This document shows, piece after piece, positions 35,552-49,400 of a stretch of 64,000 bases of DNA. A program made the translations under genes and the position numbers. A model generated the notes under the pieces. It saw only the letters and a program-made list of their open reading frames with translations. It was not told the DNA's origin and did not search any database. Each line of letters begins with the position of its first letter. Position 1 is the stretch's first letter. The stretch is from Viscum album. Taxonomy: Eukaryota; Streptophyta; Magnoliopsida; Santalales; Viscaceae. The stretch is from contig OY728147.1 of NCBI GenBank assembly GCA_963277665.1, forward strand, positions 1,258,781,424 to 1,258,845,423, in the 5' to 3' direction.

Positions 35552-38374
35552 TGTAATGACCCAAAGTTTTATCAATGGAATTACCTTCTTATAATTATGC
35601 CTTATAGTATAATCACACTAGGAAAAACAATACCACAAAATTCTTAAATGAACTAATATGTGACGTTTAAACAAAAAATTTCCACTTTTGTATTTTGAAT
35701 TTCAAAAAACTGACATACACGGTTGTGATAAGTAAGATGTTTTGAGTCGGATACAGAAAACATAATTTTTGGTTAATAGTAACATACCCTTATGAATAGT
35801 AACCTGTCCTTTAGAAGAGCAATATGACCCTTATGAATAGTAAATCATCCAAAATAATTGTAACCTCACCCATGAATGATTAAATAAAATTTATGTATCT
35901 TATAAGTGATAATATGAAATTAGTAAAAGTATTTGTATTTTTGTAAGTCATGAATAATTAATTATAATCAATTAATTAATTTTAAAAAATGAATTTTCCT
36001 AAAATGTTTTCTTCAATTAAAAATTCTATGTCATCTAGTTTTAAAATTATTTTATAATAACTTATGTAATTTTTGAAAGCATTATAAAATCAGTTTTAAT
36101 TTTAAAATCCGTATTTCTAAAGTAAATTACGATTTTAAATAAAAATTAATTTATCATACATAGAAAATTATTTTTGAAAAATTGAGATCATTTTTTATTC
36201 CAAAAAATGAAAAATTCTTGGGGTGATTTTTTTTTATTTTCTGAAATATTAGAATTTTTGATGAATAGGGAAATGTTATAATTTGCAAAATAAGCTAAAT
36301 ACATTAATTATAGAGTCATGTGTAATGTTATGCTGATGTAAGACCAATTTATCCAAACTCACATGAAAATTTTACTTTTCTTGGTCATGGAATCATCACT
36401 ATTACCTATCTTGTGGATAAATAATAAATTAATGAATATAATATTGAGAAAACCACTCTCCCCTCCACTATAAATTCCTACCTTCACACCCTCATTTATT
36501 CACACCTCTCAATCTTCAAGCCTTGTCTAAAATCTTCCGAAAAATCTTCTCTAGCCCCTACCTCACGTCCAAGACCTTTTGGTCTCATCAAAAGTCCATG
36601 AAAATGTTCTTTAAGGAGGATCTCAAGTGGAGGATTCAAGATGTAATTCCTCTCTCTATTGTCCTTTAATTTCCTTTTAATTTCAACTTCATTTATTAAT
36701 CTCTAACCACCTATCCCAATTCCCATGGTTTTTTAACTCTGGTATCATAAATATAGGATAATTTTATGATACTAATAGTATATTTTATTATCAAACCCCC
36801 TCTCCTCTTATTTTTATTTTAGAAAATAAAATATTGTTCATGAGGTGTTAACTTATCACCATAAAGAACGACATGTTTCCTTTTTTCCATTACTTCCATC
36901 AAGTCTGGTCATAAAAACATTTTTATAGTTGAAACATATTATTTTATATGTATTATATCCTATTTAATTTTGGATATCTAACATATGTTGATACTACTAA
37001 ATGATTAAACCATACAAGTACATTGTGGTGAGAAAACCGCACAAATTAACGCAAGTGATCATCATTAAATTTTAACTAATGATTAATCCACGTGGTATAT
37101 AACATAATTCATTGACAGAATTTTTAAACTACTTCAATATCATTAATAACATTAATGATTAGTTCTGGATGTTTATCCATGTTCTACACAAACATCCATT
37201 CTTGAATACAAGTGAACCATTCAAATAAACCATTAAAATAGACATTCTCGAACAATGTATTTAAACCCTATAACTCATCCAAAATCCCCTAAAATAAATT
37301 AATGAAACCATAATGAACTATATTCAAGTACACAAGGTTCAATAATTTTTAATTAATAAATATAATTTACGTATACATGACATTAAAGTGAAGAAAGCAT
37401 TCAGATACAAGGTAAGGTAAAATTCTCAAACCCAACATTCCTTCTTCAAGTTCTCCCTCTTTCACTCAATTTTTTGTATGGTCACACCTTAAAAATCATT
37501 TGTTAATAATTATATTGCATTTTATGGGATATAAATATTCCCTAATTGATTTTATGAAAAACTCAATGTTTTTTCTAAAAAAACTCTTTTTTCAAATAAA
37601 CACACCCTTTTTTACTTCTTGAATATGGTTTCACTCTTCACTAATGGTTAATGGATCTATGCCAAAATGATATTTCATGTTTATTTTGGGTACCAAATTC
37701 TTATGAAATTATGATTCATTATGTGAAACCCATTTCTTTCTATGTGTTATGTTATGTTGATGTTTTATATATTTTTAATGTGGCATATCAGATAATGTAA
37801 ATATTATGACGTGATGGGCGTGCCTTGAATTATATAATGCAATATGAATATATAAATGTGACCGGTGTGCCCAGAATTATACCTCTCTCTGATTAATTGG
37901 GTAATGTGATAAATATCGTGATTAAAAGGGAAATGATACGTGAACATGATTCTAGAATTTTTCACAACTATGTGTGGCAGATGTCCACTAAGATAGGATG
38001 TTTCATTTTTATTCATTTCTATTTTTCAAGGCTTTTATTAATGATGCCTCTATTGTTAATGATAATTTTCCAATGTTATGATTATTATCACCCCCAATCT
38101 ATATTTTTCTTATCTATCCTCTTACTAGGATTTTATCTCACCATTTTTTGATGTATATATTTTGGTTACTACATGTACTAAAGAGAGGTAAAGTGCCAAT
38201 AATTAACTAGAGAAGAAGGAATTAAATAAATGTTTATGTATTATGTTATAAATGTTATGAATGGTCTTAGTTTTTAGAAATACACTAAACATTTGGATCA
38301 TATTGGTGTAATTTTTTGTGTTTTTTATATTTATATTTATGTAAAATTATTGTAATAAAATTCGGTATCATTAT
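35552..38374 (+). repeat. Element E 5' LTR
   Basis: Starts TGTAATGACC and aligns with 43123-45725. A TATA-like CTATAAATTCC lies at about 36470. The donor-like site seen in the 3' LTR (CAAGAG|GTAC) is changed here to CAAGATGTAA (36637-36646), and the acceptor (CCTCAG|G in the 3' LTR) is changed to TTTTGG. The last 190 bp are unique to this copy. Confidence 0.8.
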
Positions 38375-38375
38375 A

Positions 38376-38390
38376 ATTGGAATCAGAGGC
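38376..38390 (+). other. Primer-binding site, element E
   Basis: TTGGAATCAGAGGC is one base off the TTGGTATCAGAG site and follows the 5' LTR end directly. The flank AAGGATTAGTTAA resembles D's post-PBS sequence. Confidence 0.75.
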
Positions 38391-38591
38391 AAGGATTAGT
38401 TAATTTGGGAATTATGATTAGTTAAACCTATAGAATAAATCTAGTATGAGACTACATAAAAATATTTTCATGAGAATATTTACATAGGTAACCCATAAGT
38501 TATGATTTTAGTTGAAATTTTACAAATGAATAAGTAATTTATTCATGACTCGTTGACTTATGTTATGTTCTACCCTTTTTTATTTTAGAAA

Positions 38592-39500
38592 ATAGTGGGA
38601 ACCAGGAGAAATCGGGATAAAAAATTGTGCAAGAGACAATGAAACTATCTTCCAAATGACATCCCCAATTCTTTGGCAGGTGGAATTAAAAACTTCATGG
38701 GGATGCTTACCCAATTATCTTAGGTTGTGAACAATAACCATAATAATGGGGAATTCCTACCTTCACCAAATAGGGTGTAAGTTGCTATAGAATGTTTTAT
38801 GTGGTGATGACCACCAAAATTTAGTGGGTCTTCTGATCTACTAGTTGAAAAATAGTGGGTAAACTCCATGGAGAAGATCTTTTTTGTGCTCCAATGTTCT
38901 GAGACATAGATGGTGACACTAGCAGTTTATCTTTTAGATGAAGAGGGTGATTAATGGTGGGATTTGATTAAGATCACCAAGATAACTGACAATATTAAAG
39001 AGATGGAATGAGAAGACTTTAAGGTTATGTTTCATAACAAGTATTTCCCAAGAACTATTTATAAAAATATAGAGAGAGAATTCATAGACCTCAAACCAAT
39101 GTAATCTGAATCTATCACAACCTATGAAGAAAATTCCACAAGGATTGTAAATAATCTTTGGGTTTTGTTATCAAATATTACAGAAAAATTGATAGATTAT
39201 TTAGTGGATTAAAACCACACCTTTGAATGGCTCTTTCAATTAGAGACTCTGGGAGTTATGAAGAAGTTTTTTTATGTTACCTCAATGTGGAGATGGAGTT
39301 TGGAGAATGGTATCATGGAAATGGGGATAATAAGTGAAAGATTATATTTTAAGCTAGAGGATCTAATGATAATGTTGGGAAGGAACCTGAACGACCCAAA
39401 TGCCAAAAATGTGGGAAGTTGCAACATGGGAACTACATCAAAGTGATGGAGAAATTATTCAAGTGTGGGAAAGAAGGAAACCATGCCCAAGAGTGTTGAA
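38592..39500 (+). pseudogene. Element E gag
   Basis: Gag with its start codon changed from ATG to ATA (38592-38594), judged by alignment of VGTRRN with related openings. The gag core is visible: PPKFSGSSDLL near 38812, VNSMEKIFFVLQCSE, YLLDEEGD.WWDLIK near 38930, then MFHNKYFPRTIYKNIEREF near 39030. The zinc-knuckle region at 39395-39610 shows CQKCGKLQHG, FKCGKEGNHAQEC and CRYQGHHASQC with some cysteines replaced. More than ten stops interrupt it. Confidence 0.8.
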
Positions 39501-39742
39501 AATACATGAAAAGAAAGGACAATGTAGTGGAAGAAATGGGAGAACCACCAATAGTCCAAGGATATAACTGTAGGTATCAAGGGCACCATGCAAGCCAGTG
39601 CACTAAACCTCGAGTCCTTGAGGGTAATCATCGTCAGCAGGCACCAAAGAAAAAGAAAAAACGGAAGGGTTGTATCGTCACTACTATATATGTGGAGAAA
39701 TATAATGAAGTCGTACAAGGTACACTTTCTATTCAATCATGA

Positions 39743-42700
39743 ATGGAAATATTGTTATTTGATTCTAGTTCTGCGGATTCCTTTATATCTTGCATGTTTT
39801 CAAGAAATATAGAATCGAATAATAGAAACCTTGAAGTTGAGATATCTGTAAAACACCAAGGGGTGTGATTATTGGAACCTAAGTGTTTTAATCTTCTCTT
39901 ATTGGAATATGTGGGAGTATTCTTGTATTAAATCTTGAAATACTTCCCTTAGTGGAATTCGGTCCTATACTGGGAATGTATTGGCTCTTGTTATATTAAA
40001 CACATATCAACAATCAATAAAAGAAAATATCCTTTCATATTTTGAATCATCCTATTGTCCTTTACAAATGCAAGGAATATCATTTATATCCTTTTAAAAA
40101 TCCTTCAACGGTGTGGGTTTTGATACACTGTGAAGAAGAATACTTCACCCAAATAGTTGAATCAAATAAAGTTCCATACTTTTTTAAATGACCATCATGA
40201 GGTAATACAGTGACGTATTTCTTGAAGAGTTGCCCGTATTTCCCCAGATTATGATGTATATTTCTTCATAGAACTCATACCTATAGAAACTCTTATCTCA
40301 ATGTTTCCCTATAGGATGGATCCTATAAAACTGGAGGAGTTAAAGAAGCAGCTGCATGAGCATTTGGACAAAGGGTTCATACGCCCTAGTGCATCACCTT
40401 GGGGTGTGCTAGTGATCATTGTGAATAAAAATGATGGAACAATGAGGTTTTTTTTTGATTATTATGAAATCAACAAGATTGCAAAAAAGAACAAGTATCC
40501 TCTTCCAATGATCGATGACTAGTTTAGTCAGTTTAGATGAGCTTAATACTTCTCAACAGTGGATCTTCATTCTGGATATCATCAGCTAAATGTGAAGAAG
40601 GAATATATTTAGAATACTGCATTATATACAAGGTATGGGCATTATTATTCTATAGTGATGCCCTTCAGACTAACTAATTCCCTTGAAATCTTCATGGATT
40701 TGACTAATATAGTCTTTAGAAACTACCTCGACAAATTTTTGGTAGTTTTTATCGATTATATTCCCATATAATCCAAGAGAAAGAAGGAACATGAAAAAAT
40801 ATATAAGTCTTTTGTTGGAGACATTGAGAATGGATAGGTTGTATGCCATGTTCAATAAGTGTGACTTTTGGATGAATTAAGTCATGTTCTTGGGACATGT
40901 GATCATAAGTGAAGTAATTTATGTGGACCCTTCAAAAAAAGTGATTGAGGAATGGCTGAGACCCTCTAGTGTCACAAGAAATATAAATTTTTCATGGATT
41001 ATCTTGGTAGTATAAATATTTTGGGAGAAATTTCTCATGATTTTCAAGCCTTCTATGTATGTTATCAAGGAAAGTGGTAAAGTATTTCTGGATAGAATAT
41101 TGTGAGGGAAACTTCAAGGAGCTAAATATAAAGCTATTCTCTACACCCATACTCACACTAATGAAAAGTGTAGAAATTTTTGTTATATACAATGAAGATT
41201 CTAAGAAAGGTATGGGTTGCGTACTCATGCAAAATGATAATGTGATAGCATACCCATCACAATATTTGAAGAACCATTTGCAGAACTACCCAACACAGGA
41301 TCAAGAGTAGGCAGTTCTAATTTATTCCTTGAATATCTTGCGGCACAACCTTTACAGTTATAAGTGTGGCATATACATTGAATATATGAGACAAAGGTAT
41401 ATATTCACACAAAAGGATCTCAACATGCATCAAATGATATGGTTAGAGCTAATCACGGACTACAATTTCCCTATTCACTGCCATCCTGGAAAGTAGAACA
41501 AGGTAGCTGATACTCTAAGTAGAAAAGGACCTGTTGGTCTATCTATGTTATGGATTAAGAAATAACCTATCTTCTTGGATATAAAAATGATGGATTTGTA
41601 AATCATAAGGGTAAGGGATACATCCTACCATTACCAAATGATTGTGCAACCATCAATCCAAGCGATGATTAAGGATGTACGAAGGGATGATATGGAGTTT
41701 CAAAAGAAGATGAATGTAGTAAAGGAAGAGAAGTTTCATGAGTTCTATATCGATGATGATGGTGTTATTTGTTTTGGAATGAGGCTTACTGTGCCTTCAT
41801 CACCTGGTATAAATAAGGAGCTATTGGATAATGCATATAGATCAACATTCTTTATCCATCCTGGTATCACCAAGATGTACCAAGATCTATGTGAATAATT
41901 TTGGTGGGACAACCCGAATAAGGATATTATGGAATATATATCAAAGTTCTTGATATGTTAGTAATTTAAAGTAGAGGGAAAAAGTATAAAGGGGTGATAC
42001 ATCCATTGCCTATACCCATGTGGATATGGGTGAATGTCACTATGGGCTTCGTCACAGGTCTCCTGAAGATGACCAAGATAAATAATGCGATATGGTTTAT
42101 TTTTGACTGACTCACCAAGACTCTCCATTTTATAAATATTTGGGAACATATTTTTCTTGAACAACAATCAAATATACATGTGAAGGATGTGGTGAGACTG
42201 CATGGTGTTCCACTCTCGATTGTCATTGATCGTGATCCAAGGTTCACATCTAAATTCTGTAGGAGTCTTCAATATGTTTTGAGTAGTAAATTAAATTTTC
42301 TCACAACCTATCACTCCCAAACCGATGGCCAATTTGAATTAACTATTCAAACGCTTGAAGATATGATAATAGCATGCTCTATAGAATTATAATGTGGATG
42401 GGATATTCATCTCCCATTGTTTGAGTTCCCATACAACAATAGCTTCCACTCATGTATTCAGATGGATCCATATAAAGATTTGTATGGAAATCGATGTAGA
42501 CCTCCAACCTGTTGGGATAAAGTTGGAGGAAGAAGTCTACTTGGGCTAGATCTTGTGAAAGATATGATAAATAAGGTTCAATTCATCCATAAACATATCA
42601 AAGATGCTTATAGTTGACTAAAATGCTATACTGACAATAGTTGAAGGGACTTGGAGTTTGACGTTATAGATAAATTCTTCCTTGTAATATCACCATGGAA

Positions 42701-43082
42701 GACAGTGATGCATTTTTGTAAAGAAAGGGAGGTTAATCCCAAGGAACACTGGCCCCTTTGAGATCCTTCACTGCATATGATCCATGGACTAACTACTTTT
42801 ACTTCCACCGAATAAGGCTCAAGTTCATGATGTGTTTCACATATCACTCCTAAGGAAGTACATACTAGATCCTTCACATGTAGTAAACTCAAAGGTGGTA
42901 CAACGGGAAAATGATCTCTCATATTAGGAGCATCCAATAAAGATTATATTATAGAATGGAATGTTTACATGCAACAAGACAATGCAGCTTGTCAAAGTGT
43001 TTTTGAGGAATCATAAGCTTGAAGAAGCTACTTGGTAACCGGAAGAGGCGATGGAGGAGAAGTACCCTCAATTATTTATTTA
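39743..43082 (+). pseudogene. Element E pol: protease, RT, RNase H, integrase, chromodomain-like tail
   Basis: The protease active site reads LLFDSSSADSFIS (Asp at 39761), where the family has [21 protein letters not shown] and [11 protein letters not shown] (40308-40400), then SGYHQL, then FIDY at 40748-40759 where FIDD is expected, so one catalytic Asp is Tyr. RNase H: YNEDSKKGMGCVLMQ (41189 on). Integrase zinc-binding part at 41638-41970 (SIHPG-type motif seen as FFIHPGITKMYQDL). Catalytic core at 42000-42390 with VIDRDPRFTSKF (42223 on) and YHSQTDGQFE. Chromodomain-like tail RNHKLEEATW ... MEEKYPQLF (42990-43078). At least a dozen stops and several frameshifts are present. Confidence 0.85.
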
Positions 43083-43110
43083 AAATGAAATTTTGAGAAT
43101 GAAATTTCAT

Positions 43111-43122
43111 AGGGGGGAAGAA
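43111..43122 (+). other. Polypurine tract, element E
   Basis: AGGGGGGAAGAA lies directly before the TGTAATGACC start of the 3' LTR. Confidence 0.85.
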
Positions 43123-45725
43123 TGTAATGACCAAAATATTTTACAATGGAATTATCTTCTTATAATTATGACTTATAGTATAATCAAATTAGGAAACACA
43201 ATGCCACATAATTTGTAAATGAACTACTACATGACCATTAAACATAAATTTTACACTTTTGTGTTTTGAATTTCGAAAATCTGGCATACACGGTTACGAT
43301 CAGAATGATGTTTGGTGTTCGATAGGACAAAATTAATTTTTTCTGAATAGTAACATACCATTATGAATAGTAACCTACCATTTGGAAAAGAAATCCGACC
43401 CTTATGAATAGTATATATTCAAAAATAATGGTAACCTCACCCATGAATTATTAAATGAAATTTAGGAACCTAATAAGTGATAATATGACATTAGTAAAAG
43501 TAATGGTATGTTTGTAAGTCATGATAAATTAATTATAATTAATTAAAAAATTTAAATGAAATTGATGTTTCCTAAAGTGTTTTCATAAATTAAAAATTCT
43601 ATGTCTTATGGTTTTAAGATAATTTTATTATACCTTATGTAATCTTTGATATCATTATAAAATCGATTTTAATTTTAAATTTAGTATTTCTCAAGTAAAT
43701 TATGATTTTAATTAAAAATTAATTTAATTATATTTTGAAAATTAGTTTTCTATAATGGAGTTCATTTTTTAATTCTAGAAATCAAAAAATTCTTCAGGTT
43801 AACTTTTTGGTGTTTTTCTGAAATACTTGAATTTTTTATGAATAGTTAAATGCTATAATTTACAAAATAAGATAAATACATTAATTATGGAGTAATGTAT
43901 GATGTTCTGCTAATGTAAGCACAATTTATTCGAACTTAATTATAAATATTCTTGGTCATAGAATAATCATTATTACTTGTCTTGTGGAGAAATAATAAAT
44001 TAATGAATATAATATTGGGAAAACCCCTCACCCCTCCACTATAAATACCACCCTTCACACCCTCATTTAATCACGCCACTCAAGCTTCAAGACTTGTATA
44101 AACTCTACACAAAAATAATCCCTAGCCCCTACCCCATTTCTAAGAACTTCTAGTCTCATCCAAAGTCCCATCCTGGGTTCCTTACGGGGGATCTCAAGAG
44201 GAGGATTCAAGAGGTACTACCTATCTCTCTTTTCCTTTAATTTCCATTCAATTTCAAGTTTTTTTCTTAATATCTCTCCACCTATCTGCATCCACATGGT
44301 ATGGTAACTCCATTATCATACATATAATATAATATTATGATAATAATTGGATATTATATCATCCAACCCCCTTCTCCTCTTCTTTTTATTTTATAAAAGA
44401 AAACGTTGTTCGTGAGGTATTAATTTATCACCTCTAAGAATGACATGTTTTCTTTTTTCCATTACCACCTTCAGATCTGTTCAGGAAACCATTTTTATGG
44501 TTTAACCATATTTTTTAATATGTTTTATATCCAATTTAATTTTTTTGATCTATCTTATGTACATATTACTAAATGTTTAAAAAACAAGTTCATCGTGGTT
44601 GGAAAACTACCCGAATTAACCCAAACGATCATCATTAAATTTTAACTAATGATTAATCCTCATGAAATATAACATAATTAATTTTAAGATAATTTAAATT
44701 CCTTTCATATCATTACTAACTATAAAGATCAGTTTTGGATGTTTATCCATGCTCTACACAAACTTTCATTCATGAATACTAGTGAACCGTTCTAGAAAAG
44801 CATAAAACAGACATTCCCAGACAACGGATTTAAACCCTATAACTCATACAAAGGCCCATTAAATAACTTAATAAAACCAAAATGAACCATATTAATGTAA
44901 AAAAATTATTTTAAAGTGAATAAAGTGTTCTGATACTTGGTAAGGGAAAATTCTGGAACCTAACTTTCCTTCTTCGGGTTCTCCCTCTTCCACTCCATTT
45001 TATGTATGGTCACCACTTAAAAATAATTTTTTTGTAATTATCTTACCTTTTTTGGGATATAGATGTTCTCTAATTTATTTTATGAAAAACCAAACGTTTT
45101 TTCAAAAGAACACTTCTCTCAAATTAGCACCCCCTTTTTACTTGTTGAATATTGTTTCACTCTTCACTCATGGTTAATGGTTCTATGTCAAGAATAATAT
45201 TCCCTCTTTATTTTGGGGAAAATATTTATGAAAGTATGCTTTATTATGTAAAACCTATTTCTTTCCATTGGTTATGTTATTTTCAAGTTTTACATATTTT
45301 TAATTTGTCACGAATGATAATGTAAATATTATGATGTGACAGGTGCACATGTTATTATATAGAGAAATATGAATCTTTGAATATGACGGGTGTGCCTGGA
45401 ATTATAAAACACTCCAATTCATTGGGTAAAGTGATGAATCTCATGAGTAAAAGGTAAATATTTTGTGAACATGATGCTAGTATTGATCAAAAATATATGG
45501 GTTAGATGACCACTAAGACGTGATGTTTCATTTTTATGCATTTCCACATTTCCAATCTTTTATTAGTGATTCCTATCATGTCCTTGACTATTTTCCTATG
45601 TTATGATTATGCTCACCCCATGATATATTGTTATTATCTTTCCTCTTACTGGGATTTTATATCACCCCTTTTTGATGTATATCCTCAGGTGACTGCATGT
45701 ACTAAGTATAGGTCAAGTGACAACA
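43123..45725 (+). repeat. Element E 3' LTR, right end missing
   Basis: Aligns with 35552 to about 38195 of the 5' LTR. It keeps CTATAAATACC as TATA (about 44040), the donor-like CAAGAG|GTACTACC (GT at 44214) and the acceptor-like TATCCTCAG|GTG (ending 45688). Shortly after this the match to the 5' LTR ends and A's LTR resumes, so about 190 terminal bases were lost. Confidence 0.75.
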
Positions 45726-46409
45726 GAAGCAAATGCCTCTAGAAAAGGATACCACAATGGATCTAGACGAAACAAAGAAGAAGTACCAAAATTAAACCAA
45801 TGGATATGATAATTCAACCCTAATGTGATATCACGATCAAAATAAATGTTGAAACGGGAATAAAACATAACCAGAGAGATGCGATGGGATCACAACGAAG
45901 ACCAGATGTTAAAACGATTGATCAAGAATGGGTTGATTCTCTCAAGAAAATTCTAGAACTGAATTAAGTAGAGATCCCAAAAGTATGCGAAAAGGAATTG
46001 AGACATAACATTAACCCAATGTATTTAAAAACTATACATGGGAAATTACATTATGTGAAACCCAGGTTCACAATGTCTAACATTCATGTCCCATATATGC
46101 GGAGAAACCCATCGCCTCAGATTAAAAGTCAATCATTAAAACCATACACAATGTGTAATCACCGTTCACAACATGTACAAGGTCATAGTGTGATCTTTCC
46201 TTTCACAACATACTTTTGGCACCCATTACATGGCATATAAAAAAGTTACATATTGTGTAACTGCTCTGTACCCTGCAAAAATGATCTGTTCTTAGTGAAA
46301 TTCCAAAAAATATTTGACTTCACCATTATTGGTATCCTATAAATCTCAAGGGAGGGGAAAAACATGACAAGGTTAGGTAGTACATGATAAAATGGTAATA
46401 GGATGTTCA
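45726..46409 (-). repeat. Element A 3' LTR, piece 3 (U3 end)
   Basis: Aligns with about 52530-53245 of the 5' LTR: GAGAGATGCGATGG against GAGAGGTGCACTAC, then the GTTCACAATGT/GTTCACGATGT palindromic-unit region, and CAAGGGAGGGGAAAAAC near the end. On the minus strand the LTR starts at 46409 as TGAACATCC, where the 5' LTR has TGTAACATACC. Confidence 0.7.
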
Positions 46410-46427
46410 AAACTCCCCACCATAAAG
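46410..46427 (-). other. Polypurine tract, element A
   Basis: The minus strand reads CTTTATGGTGGGGAGTTT directly before the 3' LTR start, the expected place for plus-strand priming. Confidence 0.75.
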
Positions 46428-46459
46428 AATTTTTATCACCGGGAAGTATTTTGGAATAT

Positions 46460-49400
46460 GTAATTACTAGAAAGAGATGAGGCCATTAATATCACATCAA
46501 TGATTCACATTCCCAAGTCTCATAAGAATGTGATCCTTTTTTCATTGAACTCTAACCAATGGAATTGACATCCCACAGAAGAATTTCACTTGATATTTAA
46601 CTATCTCAATCAGTTTCTCTGGGATAGAATCATTTGTCTCTAACTCAATTTCATCCCAAATCTGAACGTGAGTGGGATCAGGGGGATATTTCATGTGCTA
46701 TGATACATGTAAAATACTAAATTCCAGTCACCTGAATTGGAAATGCTAACTAACAAGAAAGATTTATAAGCCTTCCAGGGGCCTCTAATGGTTCAACATA
46801 TCTCAAAGATAACTTTTCATTCTTCATAAATCGACGATGGCCCAACTGAGGATAAACTTTCCAGAACACGTAGTCACCTATGGAAAACTCCAAATCATTA
46901 TGTCATTGATCTGCATATGATTTTTGTTGACTCTAGGTTCTAACCAAACCTCATGTACATCCGGAGTCTTCATGTACATTTCTTGAATCAAAGAGTAGAT
47001 CTACACCGGTGACCGTACAATGCCTCAAAGGGAGATATTCTAATCGACGAATGATAACTACTGTTGTAAAAAACTCAAACAGCCCCAGATGGCTATCCCA
47101 TGCTCCCTCGAAATCCAAGACATAGGTGCGGAGCATTTCCTACATAACATGAATTATTTACTCTGTTGGACCATCTATCAATGGATGGTAAGTTGTGCTC
47201 AACATGAGATCATTTCCCATCACATCTTGGAGACTCTTCTATAACCTCATAGTGAACCTAGGATCCATATATGAAACAATGGATGAAGGACTCCCATGTA
47301 ACGTCACAATATATTTCACATACAACATACCCATATCTTCAAATTTAGTGGTATCCTTGATCAGAATGAAATGAGCATACTTTGTTAACAGATTCCACAA
47401 CCACCGAAATAGCATTCTTACCTTGAGGATTATGTGGTAATCCAACAAAAACAATCCATGGATACCTCATCCCATTTCCAAACTAGAACCAAAAGCGGTT
47501 GAAGAAACCCAGAAGGTTTCAAGTGATCTTCCTTTATCTGTTGGTAGGTGTAATAGGGAGACACAAACTCCACAACGTCACCCTTCATACCCAGCCAATA
47601 TAATCTCTAAATCATTTCGTAATACATCTTTAAAGTGCCTCGATGTACAACCCGTGATGTTTTGTTAAAATCAAACAATACTATACTCTGCACTGAGGTA
47701 GGGATGATAATCCTTTTACCAAAGCAAATCATACCATCTGAAGAAAGAGACCAACCTGAAATAGTCTCCCCACCCTAAAGGCTTTCTCGGGTTTTCTAAA
47801 ACTCATCATCCTATTGTGTAATCTATAAAATAGAATCTGTAATAGATGATAATAACTAAACATTGGTCAGAACCATGTCTAAAACATCCTCCTTATCATC
47901 TAGGTGAAACTGGGAGAAGATCCCCATAAGGTTCCACTCCTCCTCTTATTTCAGGACAACCTATGATGGTACTTTCATGCTAAGAGTGTCTGCAACAACA
48001 TTCCCCTTTCATGGGGTATAGTCAATATCAAAGTCAAGTCTATGAAGGTATTCTGACCATCATCTCTATCTGATAGTCAATTCCATCTAATAAAATATAT
48101 AACTTAGGCACTTATGATCAGAGAAGACCCTAACCCTTTCCCTAAAATGATAGTGCCACCAAGACATAAGAGAATTCATAACAGCATAAAGATATAAATC
48201 ATGAGTGGGGTAATTCATCTCATGTGGTTGAAACTGATGAGAGCCATAAGCTATGGCATGGTTATCCTGCATAATCAATCAACACAAACCAACACCCAAA
48301 TCATAACGAAATTCAATGTATCCTATACCGGGATTAGATAATATTAGAATATGAGATAATGTCAGAATACTTTTCAATTAATAAAAAAAAGTTTTCCACT
48401 TTTTATCAGACATGAATTTCACCACACTCTTGTTGAGGGTAGTCAAAGGTGATTCCATATTAGATATTTCCTTAAAAAATATAAATAGTATCAAGCAGAA
48501 CCAAGGAGGATTCATATCTCAATGACATTTTGTGGTTCTCTCAATGAACAAACAACGTTTACCTTCTATGGAACAACAGATAAGTCATGCTTAGTAATTT
48601 TGTGCCCTTAGAACATCACTTCATAAATCCCAAAACTACATCTTGAAATTTTTCCATACAAATGGGGACTTCTCAAAATTTTCAGAAATAGACTCCGATA
48701 ATGCTTGTTCTCACCCTGGGATTTCAAATAAACCATAATATCATCAATAAACACTACCCCAGAAGTGTCAAGATATTCATGGAATGATATATTCATCAAA
48801 TCCATAATAACTACAGGAGAGTTAGTTAGACCAAAAGGAATCATAAGATATTAATAATGGCCATACCTTATCATAAATCATGTCTTTTTTATATCAGACT
48901 TATGAACTCTAATCTGATGATAACCTGATTGATGATAGATCTTTAAAAACCACTTGTCCCCCATTTACTGATCGAATAGATCATCCATGTGAGATAAAAG
49001 ATATTTGTTCTTAACCATTACATGGTTCAACTTCTGATAGTCTACATATAAATAAAGTGAACCATCTACTTTCTTAGAAAAGAGTACGATGGTTTCCCAA
49101 GGTGAAATTCTAGGGGGATAAATCCCTTTTTCTAATAGGTCATCCCACTTCAACTTAAGCTCTTTCAGCTCCACAAGTTTCATATGATAAGAAGGTATTG
49201 ATATTTGATGTGTACCTAGCACTAGATCGATCAAAAAATCTACCTATCTTTCTGGAAGAAGTACATAGATATTGTCCAGGAAAATGGTATGAATGTCTCG
49301 AAAAACAATGAGAGGATCATCAATAGAAGGAACATCATCTTTATCAAACACAATAGAAACAAACAAGCCCCTGAGATCTGGGAGGGAAAGTCCTAAATGA

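Larger units (their letters stand above)
35552..45725 (+). mobile_element. Element E: Ty3/gypsy chromovirus (Tekay/Del-like), full domain order
   Basis: Plus-strand element inserted in A's 3' LTR. 5' LTR 35552-38374, PBS-like site at about 38376, internal region with gag, protease, RT, RNase H, integrase and chromodomain-like tail, polypurine tract 43111-43122, 3' LTR 43123 to about 45725. LTR starts are TGTAATGACC in both. The 3' LTR lacks about 190 bp at its right end, where A resumes. About 16 differences fall in the first 105 bp of the LTR pair, so E is older than D. Frequent stops make it inactive. Confidence 0.85.
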
